DNA of 9,208 nucleotides from WHUA01 sp964585785 (GTDB lineage: Bacteria > Pseudomonadota > Alphaproteobacteria > UBA8366). The position numbers and the translations under genes were made by a program. Below, piece by piece: positions 1-6,486 of this stretch. The stretch's first letter is position 1. Each line of letters begins with the position of its first letter. The notes below the pieces were generated by a model. That model ran no database searches. It saw only the letters and a program-made list of their open reading frames with translations, and was not told the origin of the DNA. The stretch lies in NCBI GenBank assembly GCA_964585785.1, contig CAZPFL010000195.1, forward strand, positions 1-9,208, given 5' to 3'.

Positions 1-155
1 GCGTCGATCAGACGGCTGTCCGGCACCAGCGCCGCGGGCTGGGCGAGCCAAGTCGGATACCAGAAGGAGCGGATCTCGCGCCGCGCCTGATAGCGCGAAC
101 CGGCGCCGCCGTCGAAACCGTCGAAGGACGGCGGGTTCAGGAACAAAGTCTTCAT
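1..155 (-). CDS. hpnJ: HpnJ, hopanoid radical SAM protein, N-terminal fragment (runs off left edge)
   Basis: Reading the minus strand from an ATG at 155-153 gives 51 residues open to the window edge, beginning MKTLFLNPPSFDGFDGGAG and continuing with a tyrosine/tryptophan-rich stretch (RSFWYPTWLAQPAALVP). I recognise this as the N-terminus of HpnJ, the hopanoid-biosynthesis radical SAM protein; the NPPS start is typical of the cobalamin-binding-type N-terminal domain of such enzymes. The CxxxCxxC cluster motif lies beyond the edge, so it cannot be seen. Known for the family: HpnJ forms the cyclitol ether head group from glucosaminyl bacteriohopanetetrol. The start codon overlaps the hpnI stop (ATGA), which implies the two are on one transcript and translationally coupled. 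It is too short to appear as a separate long open frame. The identification rests on the N-terminal sequence plus the hpnI neighbour. Confidence 0.85.
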   Translation of the reverse strand, partial: MKTLFLNPPSFDGFDGGAGSRYQARREIRSFWYPTWLAQPAALVPDSRLID

Positions 156-1333
156 GTCGTCTCCAATGTCTCCGCTTGGATCATGGTGCCGTCGCGCTTG
201 GCGTGGAACCGCTCGCCCCGCCAACGCACATCCCTGCTCAAGAAACTCGCCGCCCAAACCACGAAGCTCATCAGGTCCCGGAGCGGGATCATCCAATAGG
301 GCGCGGCGCGCGGCACTTCAAGCGCTCTCGACACCACGTCGTGCAGCACCAGACGCAAGACGACCGCGAGCGCCAGCAAGGCATACTCGAGCGGATCGAC
401 ATCGAGCGTCAGGTCGATGACGGCGGCGCCAATAAGCGCGACTGATATGGTGTTCATCAGGAAGGAAAAGGAGTGGCCCGCCGGATTTAATATCCGGATG
501 GTCCGCGCCCAGCGCAGCTCATGCGCGAACAGCGCGGTGAAGGACTGCTCCTTGACCACGTTATCGACCACATAGGTGGAGAGCTCGACGCGGTATCCCT
601 GGTCGAGCGCGACCTTGCCGAGCATGTGGTCGTCCGCCAGCACGTCGAGCAGGGATTCGAGCCCGCCCGCGCGCGCCAGGATCTCGCGCCGCACGGCCAT
701 GCTCGCACCGAAGCAGTAGCGGTCGCCCTGGATCAGCCCGGACACGAGCACGGAGGGCAGGAACCACTCGTTGATCTGCAGGCACGCCATGTCCGACAGA
801 TAGTTGCCGGCGGAAACGCCCCGGTAGAGGCAGGTGACAACGCCCACCTTCGGATCGCCGAACGGCCGCGAAACGCTGGCGAGATAGTCGGGGCCGACCC
901 GCATGTCGCTGTCGGAGATGATGAGGACGTCGTGCTTGGCGGCGGAAAAGGCGTTGACGAGATTGGATACTTTCAGGTTCGGGCCATGCACCCGAGGGTC
1001 CACGACCAGCGAGACGTCGCGGCCCGGCAGCTCGGCGATGATGCGCTCGACCACGGCGACCGCCGGATCGTCCGCCGCGCGCACCGCGAAGAGGACCTGG
1101 TAGCTGGGATAATCCTGCTCGCAGAAAGAGCGCAGGTTCTCATAGAGCTCGAAGTCGAGGCCGCAGACGGGCTTCAGCATCGTCACCGGCGGCGCGAAAC
1201 CGTCCGGCAGGCGGCGCGGCGCGCGCCGGCGGAACCGGCGGATGCCGACGAAAGCGACGGTCACATAGGCGCAGGCGGCAACGCAGATAATTGCCGAGAG
1301 AGCGAAGAGCCCTTCAGAGAGAGTCCCAATCAT
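152..1333 (-). CDS. hpnI: HpnI, hopanoid glycosyltransferase (GT21, ceramide glucosyltransferase-like)
   Basis: A 393-residue membrane-bound GT-A glycosyltransferase of family 21. One N-terminal helix (about 8-30) is followed by an Arg-rich cytoplasmic linker. The catalytic domain then runs about 48-285, with KPVCGLD (54-60), the DSD metal motif (141-143), ADDHMLG (233-239, catalytic-base region) and the terminal HELRWAR motif (271-277) of processive-type/GT21 enzymes. Two hydrophobic segments (about 290-308 and 315-330) and an amphipathic C-terminus (345-365) follow. Known for the family: HpnI adds N-acetylglucosamine from UDP-GlcNAc to bacteriohopanetetrol, the step before HpnK deacetylation and HpnJ ring contraction. 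The adjacent hpnJ start, overlapping by four bases, separates it from generic ceramide glucosyltransferases. No strong Shine-Dalgarno is visible before the ATG at 1333, but the start gives a normal N-terminal helix and a family-typical length. Confidence 0.92.
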   Translation of the reverse strand: MIGTLSEGLFALSAIICVAACAYVTVAFVGIRRFRRRAPRRLPDGFAPPVTMLKPVCGLDFELYENLRSFCEQDYPSYQVLFAVRAADDPAVAVVERIIAELPGRDVSLVVDPRVHGPNLKVSNLVNAFSAAKHDVLIISDSDMRVGPDYLASVSRPFGDPKVGVVTCLYRGVSAGNYLSDMACLQINEWFLPSVLVSGLIQGDRYCFGASMAVRREILARAGGLESLLDVLADDHMLGKVALDQGYRVELSTYVVDNVVKEQSFTALFAHELRWARTIRILNPAGHSFSFLMNTISVALIGAAVIDLTLDVDPLEYALLALAVVLRLVLHDVVSRALEVPRAAPYWMIPLRDLMSFVVWAASFLSRDVRWRGERFHAKRDGTMIQAETLETT

Positions 1334-1378
1334 CCGGCCGATTACTCGCGCGCTTCAAAGGTCCACAAGAGAGGTCGG

Positions 1379-1407
1379 ATATTAGGTCGGGTGCCCCGAA
1401 ACCACAA
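1379..1407 (-). promoter_or_regulatory. Candidate sigma-70-type promoter for hpnI-hpnJ
   Basis: On the minus strand, TTGTGG (1407-1402) is followed after exactly 17 bases by TAATAT (1384-1379). The -35 box matches the consensus at three of six positions and the -10 box at four of six, with ideal spacing. Transcription would start near 1372, giving a leader of roughly 40 bases before the hpnI ATG at 1333. It sits in the 150-base gap between yaiI and hpnI, which suggests that the hopanoid genes are not simply read through from the LysR transcript. Such pairs also occur by chance, so this is a prediction only. Confidence 0.4.
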
Positions 1408-1454
1408 GGAACGCTGCGCCAAACGTGACGGTTGTCGCATTTTTGCGTCAGTCG

Positions 1455-1481
1455 GCCGGCGGTAGCGGAATGCCGCCCGGC
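1455..1481 (-). terminator. Stem-loop just after the yaiI stop, possible weak terminator
   Basis: Three bases past the TAG stop of the UPF0178 gene, the minus-strand transcript can fold an 8-bp GC-rich stem (plus-strand arms GCCGGCGG at 1455-1462 and CCGCC-C-GGC at 1473-1481, with one bulged base) around a 10-base loop. No T-run follows on the minus strand; the next bases are mixed and then A-rich. It therefore lacks half of an intrinsic terminator and may only stabilise the 3' end. Confidence 0.3.
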
Positions 1482-1483
1482 GC

Positions 1484-1954
1484 CTAAGCCGATGGCGTTG
1501 AAGGCCGTTCCCGCTTCACCGCCTGCGCCATCGTCTCCAGCGCGTTGAGAAAGCGCGAGCGGTCCTGCTTGGTGAAGGGGCGCGGGCCGCCGGTAATTTC
1601 GCCGGTTTCGCGCAGATGCGTCATCAGGTTGCGCGTGGCGAGCGCCGCGCCGACCGATTGTTTGTCCAGGGGCTGACCGTTGAAGCGCAGGACGCGCGCG
1701 CCCTTGGCGATGCAGCGCGCGGCGAGCGGCGTGTCGGCGGTAATCGCGATGTCGCCCGCGCCGATATGTGCCTCGATCCAATCGTCCGCGGCGTCCATGC
1801 CCGGTGAGACGATGACCAGCTCGACCAGCGGGTTGTTCGAGGGCCGCACGCCCCCGTCGCTCACAATGTAGGTCTTGAGCCCATGCCGTTCGGCCACGCG
1901 CAGGATCTCGTCCTTGACCGGGCAGGCGTCGGCATCGACATAGATCGCGGGCAT
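1484..1954 (-). CDS. UPF0178 / YaiI-YqxD family protein (DUF188, PIN-like fold)
   Basis: A 156-residue protein of the UPF0178 family, also called YaiI or YqxD. The diagnostic N-terminus IYVDADACPVK is at 4-14, followed by SDGG (32-35), VIVSPGMDAADDWI (47-60), ITADTPLAAR (71-80) and the C-terminal TGGPRPFTKQDRSRF block (121-135). The conserved acidic residues D7, D9, D54, D57/58 and D74 are arranged as in PIN/NYN-type nuclease folds. Molecular function is not established for the family, so nuclease activity is inference. I place the start at the ATG at 1954 because family members begin only a few residues before the IYVDADA strand and because GAGG lies six bases upstream. A GTG at 1969 in the same frame would add five residues and overlap the LysR stop as GTGA. 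Either way the gene directly follows the LysR gene and is probably co-transcribed with it. Confidence 0.9.
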   Translation of the reverse strand: MPAIYVDADACPVKDEILRVAERHGLKTYIVSDGGVRPSNNPLVELVIVSPGMDAADDWIEAHIGAGDIAITADTPLAARCIAKGARVLRFNGQPLDKQSVGAALATRNLMTHLRETGEITGGPRPFTKQDRSRFLNALETMAQAVKRERPSTPSA

Positions 1955-1965
1955 GGGCGGCCTCG

Positions 1966-2895
1966 TCACGCCGGCTCGGGCACCGGCGCCCGCTCGACAT
2001 CAGGCGCCGCGCCCGCCGCGGTCAGATGCTCGATCAGGCGCTGCGCATGCACAGGCAGCGCCGCGAACCGGCGGCAGCAAATGATCAGCCGGCGCAGCGC
2101 CCACGCCTCCGCCAGCGGGATGCTGGCGATGTCCATCGATTTCCGGCAGCGCAGCGCCGCGGAATCCGGCAGGATCGCCAGGCCGACGCCTTGCTCGACC
2201 ATGCGGCCGACCGCTTCGAAGCTGTTGACGCGCACGCGCAGCCGGGGCTGCCGGCCGAGCGGCGCCGCCTGGTGGCCGAGATACTGCTGCAGCGCGCTGC
2301 TGTAGGACATGCCGACCAGCTCCTCGTCCAGCACTTCGTGAAAGGCGATCGTGCGCCGTTCCGTGAAGCGGTGACCGTGCGGCACGATAACCACGAGCTG
2401 GTCGTGGCCGAAGGGAAAGATCTCCAGATCGCCGAGATCGACCGCGTCGGACAGGATGCCCGCATCGGCGAGCCCTTGCGAGATCGCTTCGACCATCTCG
2501 TAGCTCGGCCGCTCCTCGATATCGACGTCGATGTTGGGATAGGCGGTGAGGAAGGCCGCCAGCGTCTCGGGCAGAAACTCCGACAGCGCGCTGGTGTTGG
2601 CGAGCAGCCGGACATGGCCCTTGAGGCCCTGCGCATAGTCGCCGAGCTCGCCCCGCATGCGCTCCGCCTGCTGCAGGATGACGCGCGCGTGGTGCAGCAG
2701 AGCGCGACCCGCCGGCGTCAGCCGCACGCCCCGGCGGCCGCGCTCCAGCAGGGCAATGCCCAGCGTTTCCTCCATGCCGCGGATGCGCGCGCTGGCCGAG
2801 GCGAGCGCCATGTTCGCCCGGCTCGCGCCATGGGTGATGCTCGCGGAATCGGCGACTTCCACGAACAGCCGCAGGTCGGTCAGGTCGAATCGCAT
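1966..2895 (-). CDS. LysR-type transcriptional regulator
   Basis: A 309-residue LysR-type regulator. The N-terminal winged helix-turn-helix spans about 1-62 (LTDLRLFVEVADSASITHGA, then ASASARIRGMEETLG, then LLERGRRGVRLTPAGRALL), a linker helix spans about 63-90, and the periplasmic-binding-protein-like effector domain spans about 92-295 (LLANTSALSEFLPETLAAF at 97-115; GLADAGI at 141-147; GVGLAILPD at 236-244). Length is normal, and it has a proline-rich tail (300-309). A GGGAG lies about ten bases before the ATG at 2895. It is transcribed divergently from the TSUP-amidohydrolase-SDR genes, the usual arrangement for a LysR activator and its target operon, and the gap contains a strong dyad. 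The inducer cannot be deduced. The next gene on this strand is the UPF0178 gene. Confidence 0.93.
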   Translation of the reverse strand: MRFDLTDLRLFVEVADSASITHGASRANMALASASARIRGMEETLGIALLERGRRGVRLTPAGRALLHHARVILQQAERMRGELGDYAQGLKGHVRLLANTSALSEFLPETLAAFLTAYPNIDVDIEERPSYEMVEAISQGLADAGILSDAVDLGDLEIFPFGHDQLVVIVPHGHRFTERRTIAFHEVLDEELVGMSYSSALQQYLGHQAAPLGRQPRLRVRVNSFEAVGRMVEQGVGLAILPDSAALRCRKSMDIASIPLAEAWALRRLIICCRRFAALPVHAQRLIEHLTAAGAAPDVERAPVPEPA

Positions 2896-2924
2896 GGGCG
2901 GGGGGCTCCCGGGACGCGGATTAT

Positions 2925-2949
2925 GAGCCTTCGTCTCATCCGAAGGCTC
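2925..2949. promoter_or_regulatory. Perfect 9+9 bp inverted repeat, probable LysR operator
   Basis: GAGCCTTCG (2925-2933) and CGAAGGCTC (2941-2949) are perfect reverse complements separated by seven bases (2934-2940). The inner part TTCG-N7-CGAA contains the T-N11-A signature (T2931, A2943) of LysR-family binding sites. It lies 29 bases upstream of the LysR start and 53 bases upstream of the TSUP start. A -10-like ATTATG (CATAAT on the minus strand, 2920-2925) touches its left arm, so binding could also repress the regulator's own promoter. The dyad is seen directly; its use by the adjacent LysR protein is inference from position. Confidence 0.65.
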
Positions 2950-3002
2950 GCTTCAACTCTTCCAAATTGTGCCTGAAACCGGGCGCTGTCAACTTACCGG
3001 CC

Positions 3003-3743
3003 ATGATCGAGCACCACCTCATCGTCGCCGCGCTGGTTTTCCTACTGGCCGGATTTATAAAGGGAACGACGGGCCTTGGCCTGCCGGCGACGGCGATCGG
3101 CCTCTTGGGGCTGATGATTCCGCCGGCCCAAGCCATCGCGCTGACGATCGTGCCTTCGTTTGTGACGAATGTTTGGCAGGCGATGGCCGGCCGGCACCTG
3201 CGCGAGCTTTTCGCCCGCTTCTGGCCCATGGTCGGCGGCGTCTGTTTCGGAATCTGGCTGGGATCGGGGCTGCTGACGAAGGACGGCAGCGGCCGCGGCG
3301 CGATCGTGCTGGGCGTCGTCCTGGCGCTTTATGCGGCGCTGGCGTTGAGCCGGCTGCAGTTCTCGGTCCCCGCGGTGGCCGAGCGTTGGCTGTCGCCCGC
3401 GGCGGGCACGGTCACGGGGCTGCTGGCGTCGGTCACGGGGCTCAACGTCGTCCCCGCGGTGCCCTATCTGCAGGCGACCGGGATGGAGCGCGACCGTCTG
3501 GTTCAGACCCTCGGCCTGTTTCTCACCGCCTCGACCGTGGCGATGGGCGCCAACCTGGCCCATGCGGGTATTTTCCAGCTGTCGCTCGCCGGGCTGTCGG
3601 CGGCGTCGCTGTTGCCCACGCTCGCCGGCGTGCTGGTCGGCCAATGGGTGCGGGGCCGGGTCTCGGAAGCGGCCTTCCGGCGCTGCTTCCTGGTCGGCCT
3701 GTTCATTCTCGGCAGCTACCTGGCGCTGCGCGCCATCCTCTAA
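3003..3743 (+). CDS. TauE/SafE (TSUP) family membrane transporter
   Basis: A 246-residue polytopic inner-membrane protein of the TSUP (sulfite exporter TauE/SafE, DUF81) family. The two-repeat architecture shows as GFIKGTTGLGLP (17-28) in the first half and GTVTGLLASVTGLNVVPAVP (135-154) in the second. Hydrophobic segments are seen near 6-26, 29-50, 74-92, 98-116, 135-155, 168-187, 192-214 and 226-246. Family members move sulfite, sulfoacetate and other organic anions; the substrate here is unknown. The ATG at 3003 is chosen because it places the first helix at the N-terminus as usual. A GTG at 2967 would add twelve polar residues and run nearer the operator. No clear Shine-Dalgarno is visible for either. 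The gene is first in the unit divergent from the LysR gene, 116 bases before the amidohydrolase. Confidence 0.85.
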   Translation: MIEHHLIVAALVFLLAGFIKGTTGLGLPATAIGLLGLMIPPAQAIALTIVPSFVTNVWQAMAGRHLRELFARFWPMVGGVCFGIWLGSGLLTKDGSGRGAIVLGVVLALYAALALSRLQFSVPAVAERWLSPAAGTVTGLLASVTGLNVVPAVPYLQATGMERDRLVQTLGLFLTASTVAMGANLAHAGIFQLSLAGLSAASLLPTLAGVLVGQWVRGRVSEAAFRRCFLVGLFILGSYLALRAIL

Positions 3744-3765
3744 CGATCATCGCCATAGCCTCCCG

Positions 3766-3789
3766 GCCGGTCGCTGGCCAGCGACGGGC
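3766..3789. promoter_or_regulatory. Palindrome between the transporter and amidohydrolase genes
   Basis: A perfect 16-bp palindrome, GTCGCTGGCCAGCGAC, lies at 3770-3785. It extends to 24 bp (3766-3789) with a single mismatched pair (3769/3786). It begins 23 bases after the TSUP stop and ends about 70 bases before the amidohydrolase start. No T-run follows, so it is not a classical intrinsic terminator. It could be an operator for a dimeric regulator or an mRNA processing or stability hairpin that sets different levels of transporter and enzymes. Its sequence differs from the LysR dyad at 2925. Confidence 0.45.
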
Positions 3790-3847
3790 GTTTGCGCCAG
3801 ACTGTCTCCAAAGCGATTGTGGAAAACACCATCGGTGATCGCCGAAC

Positions 3848-3857
3848 GGGAGGAAAG
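3848..3857 (+). promoter_or_regulatory. Strong ribosome binding site for the amidohydrolase
   Basis: GGGAGGAAAG ends two bases before the ATG at 3860, placing the GGAGG core about six bases upstream. It fixes the start of the amidohydrolase and suggests efficient translation compared with the transporter gene upstream, which shows no such site. Confidence 0.75.
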
Positions 3858-3859
3858 TC

Positions 3860-5584
3860 ATGGCGCTCGATCTGTTGATCAAGAACGGGACGGTCGTCGA
3901 CGGAACCGGCGCCGCGCGCCGCACGGCCGACGTCGGCCTGCGCGACGGCCGCATCGTCGAGATCGGTCGCATCGGGGAGGCGGCGGAACGCACGATCGAC
4001 GCCGACGGGCTGATCGTCGCGCCCGGCTTCATCGACGGCCACACGCATATGGACGCGCAGGTCAATTGGGACTCGCTCGGCAGCTGCTCCTGCTGGCACG
4101 GCGTCACCAGCGTGATGATGGGCAACTGCGGCTTCGCGCTGGCGCCCTGCAAGCCCGAGGCGCGGGAATGGTATGCGCGCTGCCTCGAGGCGGTGGAGGA
4201 CATTTCGACCGACGCGATGCTGGCCGGCATCGACTGGAACTGGGAGACCTTCCCCGAGTATCTCGCCAATGTCGAGCGCCTGCCGAAGGCGATCAACTAC
4301 GGCGCCTATATCGGCCATTCGGCGCTTCGCATGTATGTCATGGGCGAGCGCGCGCTCAGCGAGACGGCGACCGAGGACGACATCCGGGCGATGGAGGCGG
4401 CGGTCGGCGAGGCGCTGAAAGCGGGCGCTATCGGCTTCTCCACCTCGCGCTCCACGACGCATGAGACGCCCGACGGCACGCCGGTGGCCAGCCGCGTCGC
4501 CGCCTGGGAGGAGATCGACCGCATCGCCGGCGTGATGGGCGCGCTCGGCGCCGGCATTCTGCAGGCCGGCCCGGACGTTTCCGGCGGCGCGGCGCAGCGG
4601 CGCTTTCTCGAGCGCCTGCGGCAGGTCGCGATCGAAAGCGGCCGCCCGGTGATGTTCGGCGTCATTTCCTCCCGCCAGGGCGACAATCCCAACCCGTGGC
4701 AGTATCAGACCGAATACATCGACGCGAGCACCGCGCTGGGCGCCAAGATGTGGGGCCAGGCGACGACCAAGTCGATCAACGCGGTGTTCTCGCTGAAATC
4801 CTATCTGCCCTTCGACGTGCTGCCGCACTGGCGCGCGCTGCGCGCTCTGCCGCTCGACGAGCAGCGCCGCCGTCTCGCTGACCCGGCGGTGCGCGCCGAG
4901 CTGAAGGCCGATGAGGCGCGGATGAAGCCGCGCGACAACGTCTTCCAGGGCGGCGCGGGCGCGACGACCGATCCGCGCAAGCCCGACTACGGCAACCTCT
5001 ATGCGATGCAGGGCGTCGGCTGGGACGACGATCCGACGATCGAGCGGCTGTCGCGCGAGCGGCAGCAGGATCCGGTCGATGTCATCCTCGATCTCAGCAT
5101 CGAGAACCCGGACCAGCTCTACGTGCAGCCGCTGGTCAACGAATCGCCGGAGGCCGTGCTGGGACTGCTGCGCCATCCGCGTACGCTCGCCACCTTCTCG
5201 GATTCCGGCGCGCATGTCTGCCAGGAGATGGGCTCGTCGCTGCAGACGCATATGCTGAGCTACTGGGTGCGCAAGCGCCAGGCCTTCACGCTGGAGGAGG
5301 CGGTGAAGATGCTGACCGCCGACAACGCCGACGCCTGGGAGATCGCCGACCGCGGCCGGATCGAGGAGGGTAAGGTCGCCGACCTGGTGGTCTTCGACTC
5401 GGACCGTATCAAGCCCTGCCTGCCGACGGTGGAGACCGACCTGCCCGGCGGCGCGCGGCGGCTGGTGCAGAAGGCCGAAGGCATCGCCTGCACGGTGGTG
5501 AGCGGCGTCATGACCTTCGAGGACGGCAAGCCGACCGGCGATCGTCCGGGCAAGGTGATTAAGGGACGGCTGGCCAGCGGCTGA
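3860..5584 (+). CDS. N-acyl-D-amino-acid deacylase-like amidohydrolase (COG3653 type)
   Basis: A 574-residue amidohydrolase-superfamily enzyme related to D-aminoacylases and N-acyl-D-Asp/Glu deacylases. The small beta-sandwich is formed by the N-terminus (DLLIKNGTVVDGTG, 4-17) and C-terminus (GRIEEGKVADLVVFD, 499-513). The barrel carries GFIDGHTHMD (56-65; metal ligands H61 and H63), MGNCGF (87-92; C90, the bridging-ligand Cys of D-aminoacylases), GAIGFSTSR (189-197) and FSDSGAHV (446-453), where D448 is the likely catalytic acid/base. The classical THxR and SHH histidine motifs are not seen where expected; the positions read GILQAGPD (232-239) and VMFGVISS (264-271). With the roughly 90-residue longer barrel, this marks a divergent subfamily. 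Family activity is hydrolysis of an N-acyl or cyclic amide bond; the real substrate is unknown. It is followed 31 bases later by the SDR gene, probably in one operon. Confidence 0.87.
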   Translation: MALDLLIKNGTVVDGTGAARRTADVGLRDGRIVEIGRIGEAAERTIDADGLIVAPGFIDGHTHMDAQVNWDSLGSCSCWHGVTSVMMGNCGFALAPCKPEAREWYARCLEAVEDISTDAMLAGIDWNWETFPEYLANVERLPKAINYGAYIGHSALRMYVMGERALSETATEDDIRAMEAAVGEALKAGAIGFSTSRSTTHETPDGTPVASRVAAWEEIDRIAGVMGALGAGILQAGPDVSGGAAQRRFLERLRQVAIESGRPVMFGVISSRQGDNPNPWQYQTEYIDASTALGAKMWGQATTKSINAVFSLKSYLPFDVLPHWRALRALPLDEQRRRLADPAVRAELKADEARMKPRDNVFQGGAGATTDPRKPDYGNLYAMQGVGWDDDPTIERLSRERQQDPVDVILDLSIENPDQLYVQPLVNESPEAVLGLLRHPRTLATFSDSGAHVCQEMGSSLQTHMLSYWVRKRQAFTLEEAVKMLTADNADAWEIADRGRIEEGKVADLVVFDSDRIKPCLPTVETDLPGGARRLVQKAEGIACTVVSGVMTFEDGKPTGDRPGKVIKGRLASG

Positions 5585-5615
5585 TCGGAAGGAAGGGGAG
5601 GCGGGAGAAAGGCGC

Positions 5616-6323
5616 ATGTTGGATTTCACCGGAAAGACGGTCCTGATCACGGGCGCAGCCGGCAACCTCGGCAGGGCCGTCGCGACCGCCTTCGCGCTTC
5701 AGGGCGCGCGGCTGGTGCTGGTCGACATCGACCAGAAGCGTCTCGACGCCGCCTATCCGGGCGAGCCGGCGGACCGGATGAAATGCGCCGCCGATTTGCT
5801 GAAAGCCGATTCCGTCGGGGCGGCCGTCGCGGCTGCGTGCAAGCGCTTCGGCAAGATCGACGTCGTCGCGGCGATCGCCGGCGGTTTCTACATGGGCGAC
5901 CCGGTGCACGCGCTGCCGCCGGCGGCGTGGGACCGCATGTTCGACCTCAACGCGCGCACGCTGCTCAACACGGTCTCGGCGGTGGTGCCCGGCATGCTGG
6001 AGCAGGGCGGCGGCAAGATCGTCACGATCGGCGCGAATGCCGCGCGCCAGGGCCTGGCGCAGATGGGCGCCTACATCGCTGCGAAGAGCGCCGTCATCCG
6101 CCTGACCGAGAGCCTGTCGGCGGAGCTGCGCGGCCACGGCATCAACGTCAACTGCGTGATGCCCAGCATCATCGACACGCCCGAGAACCGCGCCGCCATG
6201 CCGGACGCCGACCCGGGCAACTGGGTCGCGCCGGAAAAGCTCGCCAACGTGATCCTCTTCCTCGCCTCCGACGAGGCAAGCGCCGTCCACGGCGCCGCGT
6301 TGCCGGTCGTCGGACTGTCCTGA
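5616..6323 (+). CDS. SDR-family NAD(P)-dependent oxidoreductase with Ala at the catalytic Ser site
   Basis: A 235-residue classical-length short-chain dehydrogenase/reductase with a Rossmann fold. The nucleotide loop TGAAGNLG is at 12-19. Asp residues end the second strand (LVLVDID, 33-39), which in this family favours NAD(H) over NADP(H). AAIAGG (85-90) stands in the NNAG-type region, N112 is present in DLNAR, and YIAAK (153-157) gives the catalytic Tyr and Lys. Thirteen residues before Tyr153, where Ser is expected, the sequence reads IGANAA with Ala140, a pattern also known from dihydropteridine-reductase-like SDRs. The C-terminus GAALPVVGLS completes the fold. A purine-rich stretch at 5587-5612, including GGGAG eight bases before the ATG, serves as the ribosome binding site. 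The gene lies 31 bases after the amidohydrolase and probably acts on the same substrate or its product; which one is unknown. Confidence 0.9.
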   Translation: MLDFTGKTVLITGAAGNLGRAVATAFALQGARLVLVDIDQKRLDAAYPGEPADRMKCAADLLKADSVGAAVAAACKRFGKIDVVAAIAGGFYMGDPVHALPPAAWDRMFDLNARTLLNTVSAVVPGMLEQGGGKIVTIGANAARQGLAQMGAYIAAKSAVIRLTESLSAELRGHGINVNCVMPSIIDTPENRAAMPDADPGNWVAPEKLANVILFLASDEASAVHGAALPVVGLS

Positions 6324-6352
6324 GCGTTCGGCCGCAGGTGCGCGGGAAGGCT

Positions 6353-6381
6353 TGACCGCGCTCGGCATCGTTCCTTGAACA
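6353..6381 (+). promoter_or_regulatory. Possible promoter upstream of the DMT/DUF486 gene
   Basis: TTGACC (6353-6358) matches five of six bases of a -35 box. A TGAACA follows 17 bases later (6376-6381) and matches a -10 box at only three of six positions. It lies 30 bases past the SDR stop, in the 253-base gap before the DMT-family gene, and would give a leader of nearly 190 bases. Weak evidence. Confidence 0.25.
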
Positions 6382-6486
6382 AATCGTGCTTGCCGGTGTT
6401 TACGAACCGTGATGCGCCGGTGCGGCCGCGTTCGGCGCCATCTTCTCACCTGCCGGGGCGCGGATGTATCCTCGCGCCGGTCTTCC

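Noticed and set aside
521..1465. 314-codon plus-strand open frame opposite hpnI
   Set aside because: Antisense shadow of hpnI; the translated sequence is rich in Arg, His and Glu with no family resemblance.
1314..2000. 228-codon minus-strand frame overlapping the UPF0178 gene in another frame
   Set aside because: The UPF0178 frame carries conserved motifs; this one is Arg-rich and runs across the intergenic gap without motifs.
2026..2976. 316-codon plus-strand open frame opposite the LysR gene
   Set aside because: Antisense shadow; the LysR protein has clear HTH and effector domains in the opposite strand.
3827..3837. Small inverted repeat CACC-ATC-GGTG upstream of the amidohydrolase
   Set aside because: Four-base arms are too short to separate from chance.
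3740..5665. 641-codon open frame on the minus strand opposite the amidohydrolase
   Set aside because: It is a mirror frame of a strongly supported gene in GC-rich DNA, with Arg/His/Ala-rich low-information protein sequence and no recognisable domain.
5559..6449. 296-codon minus-strand frame opposite the SDR gene
   Set aside because: Mirror frame of the SDR; no domain, no ribosome binding site of note.
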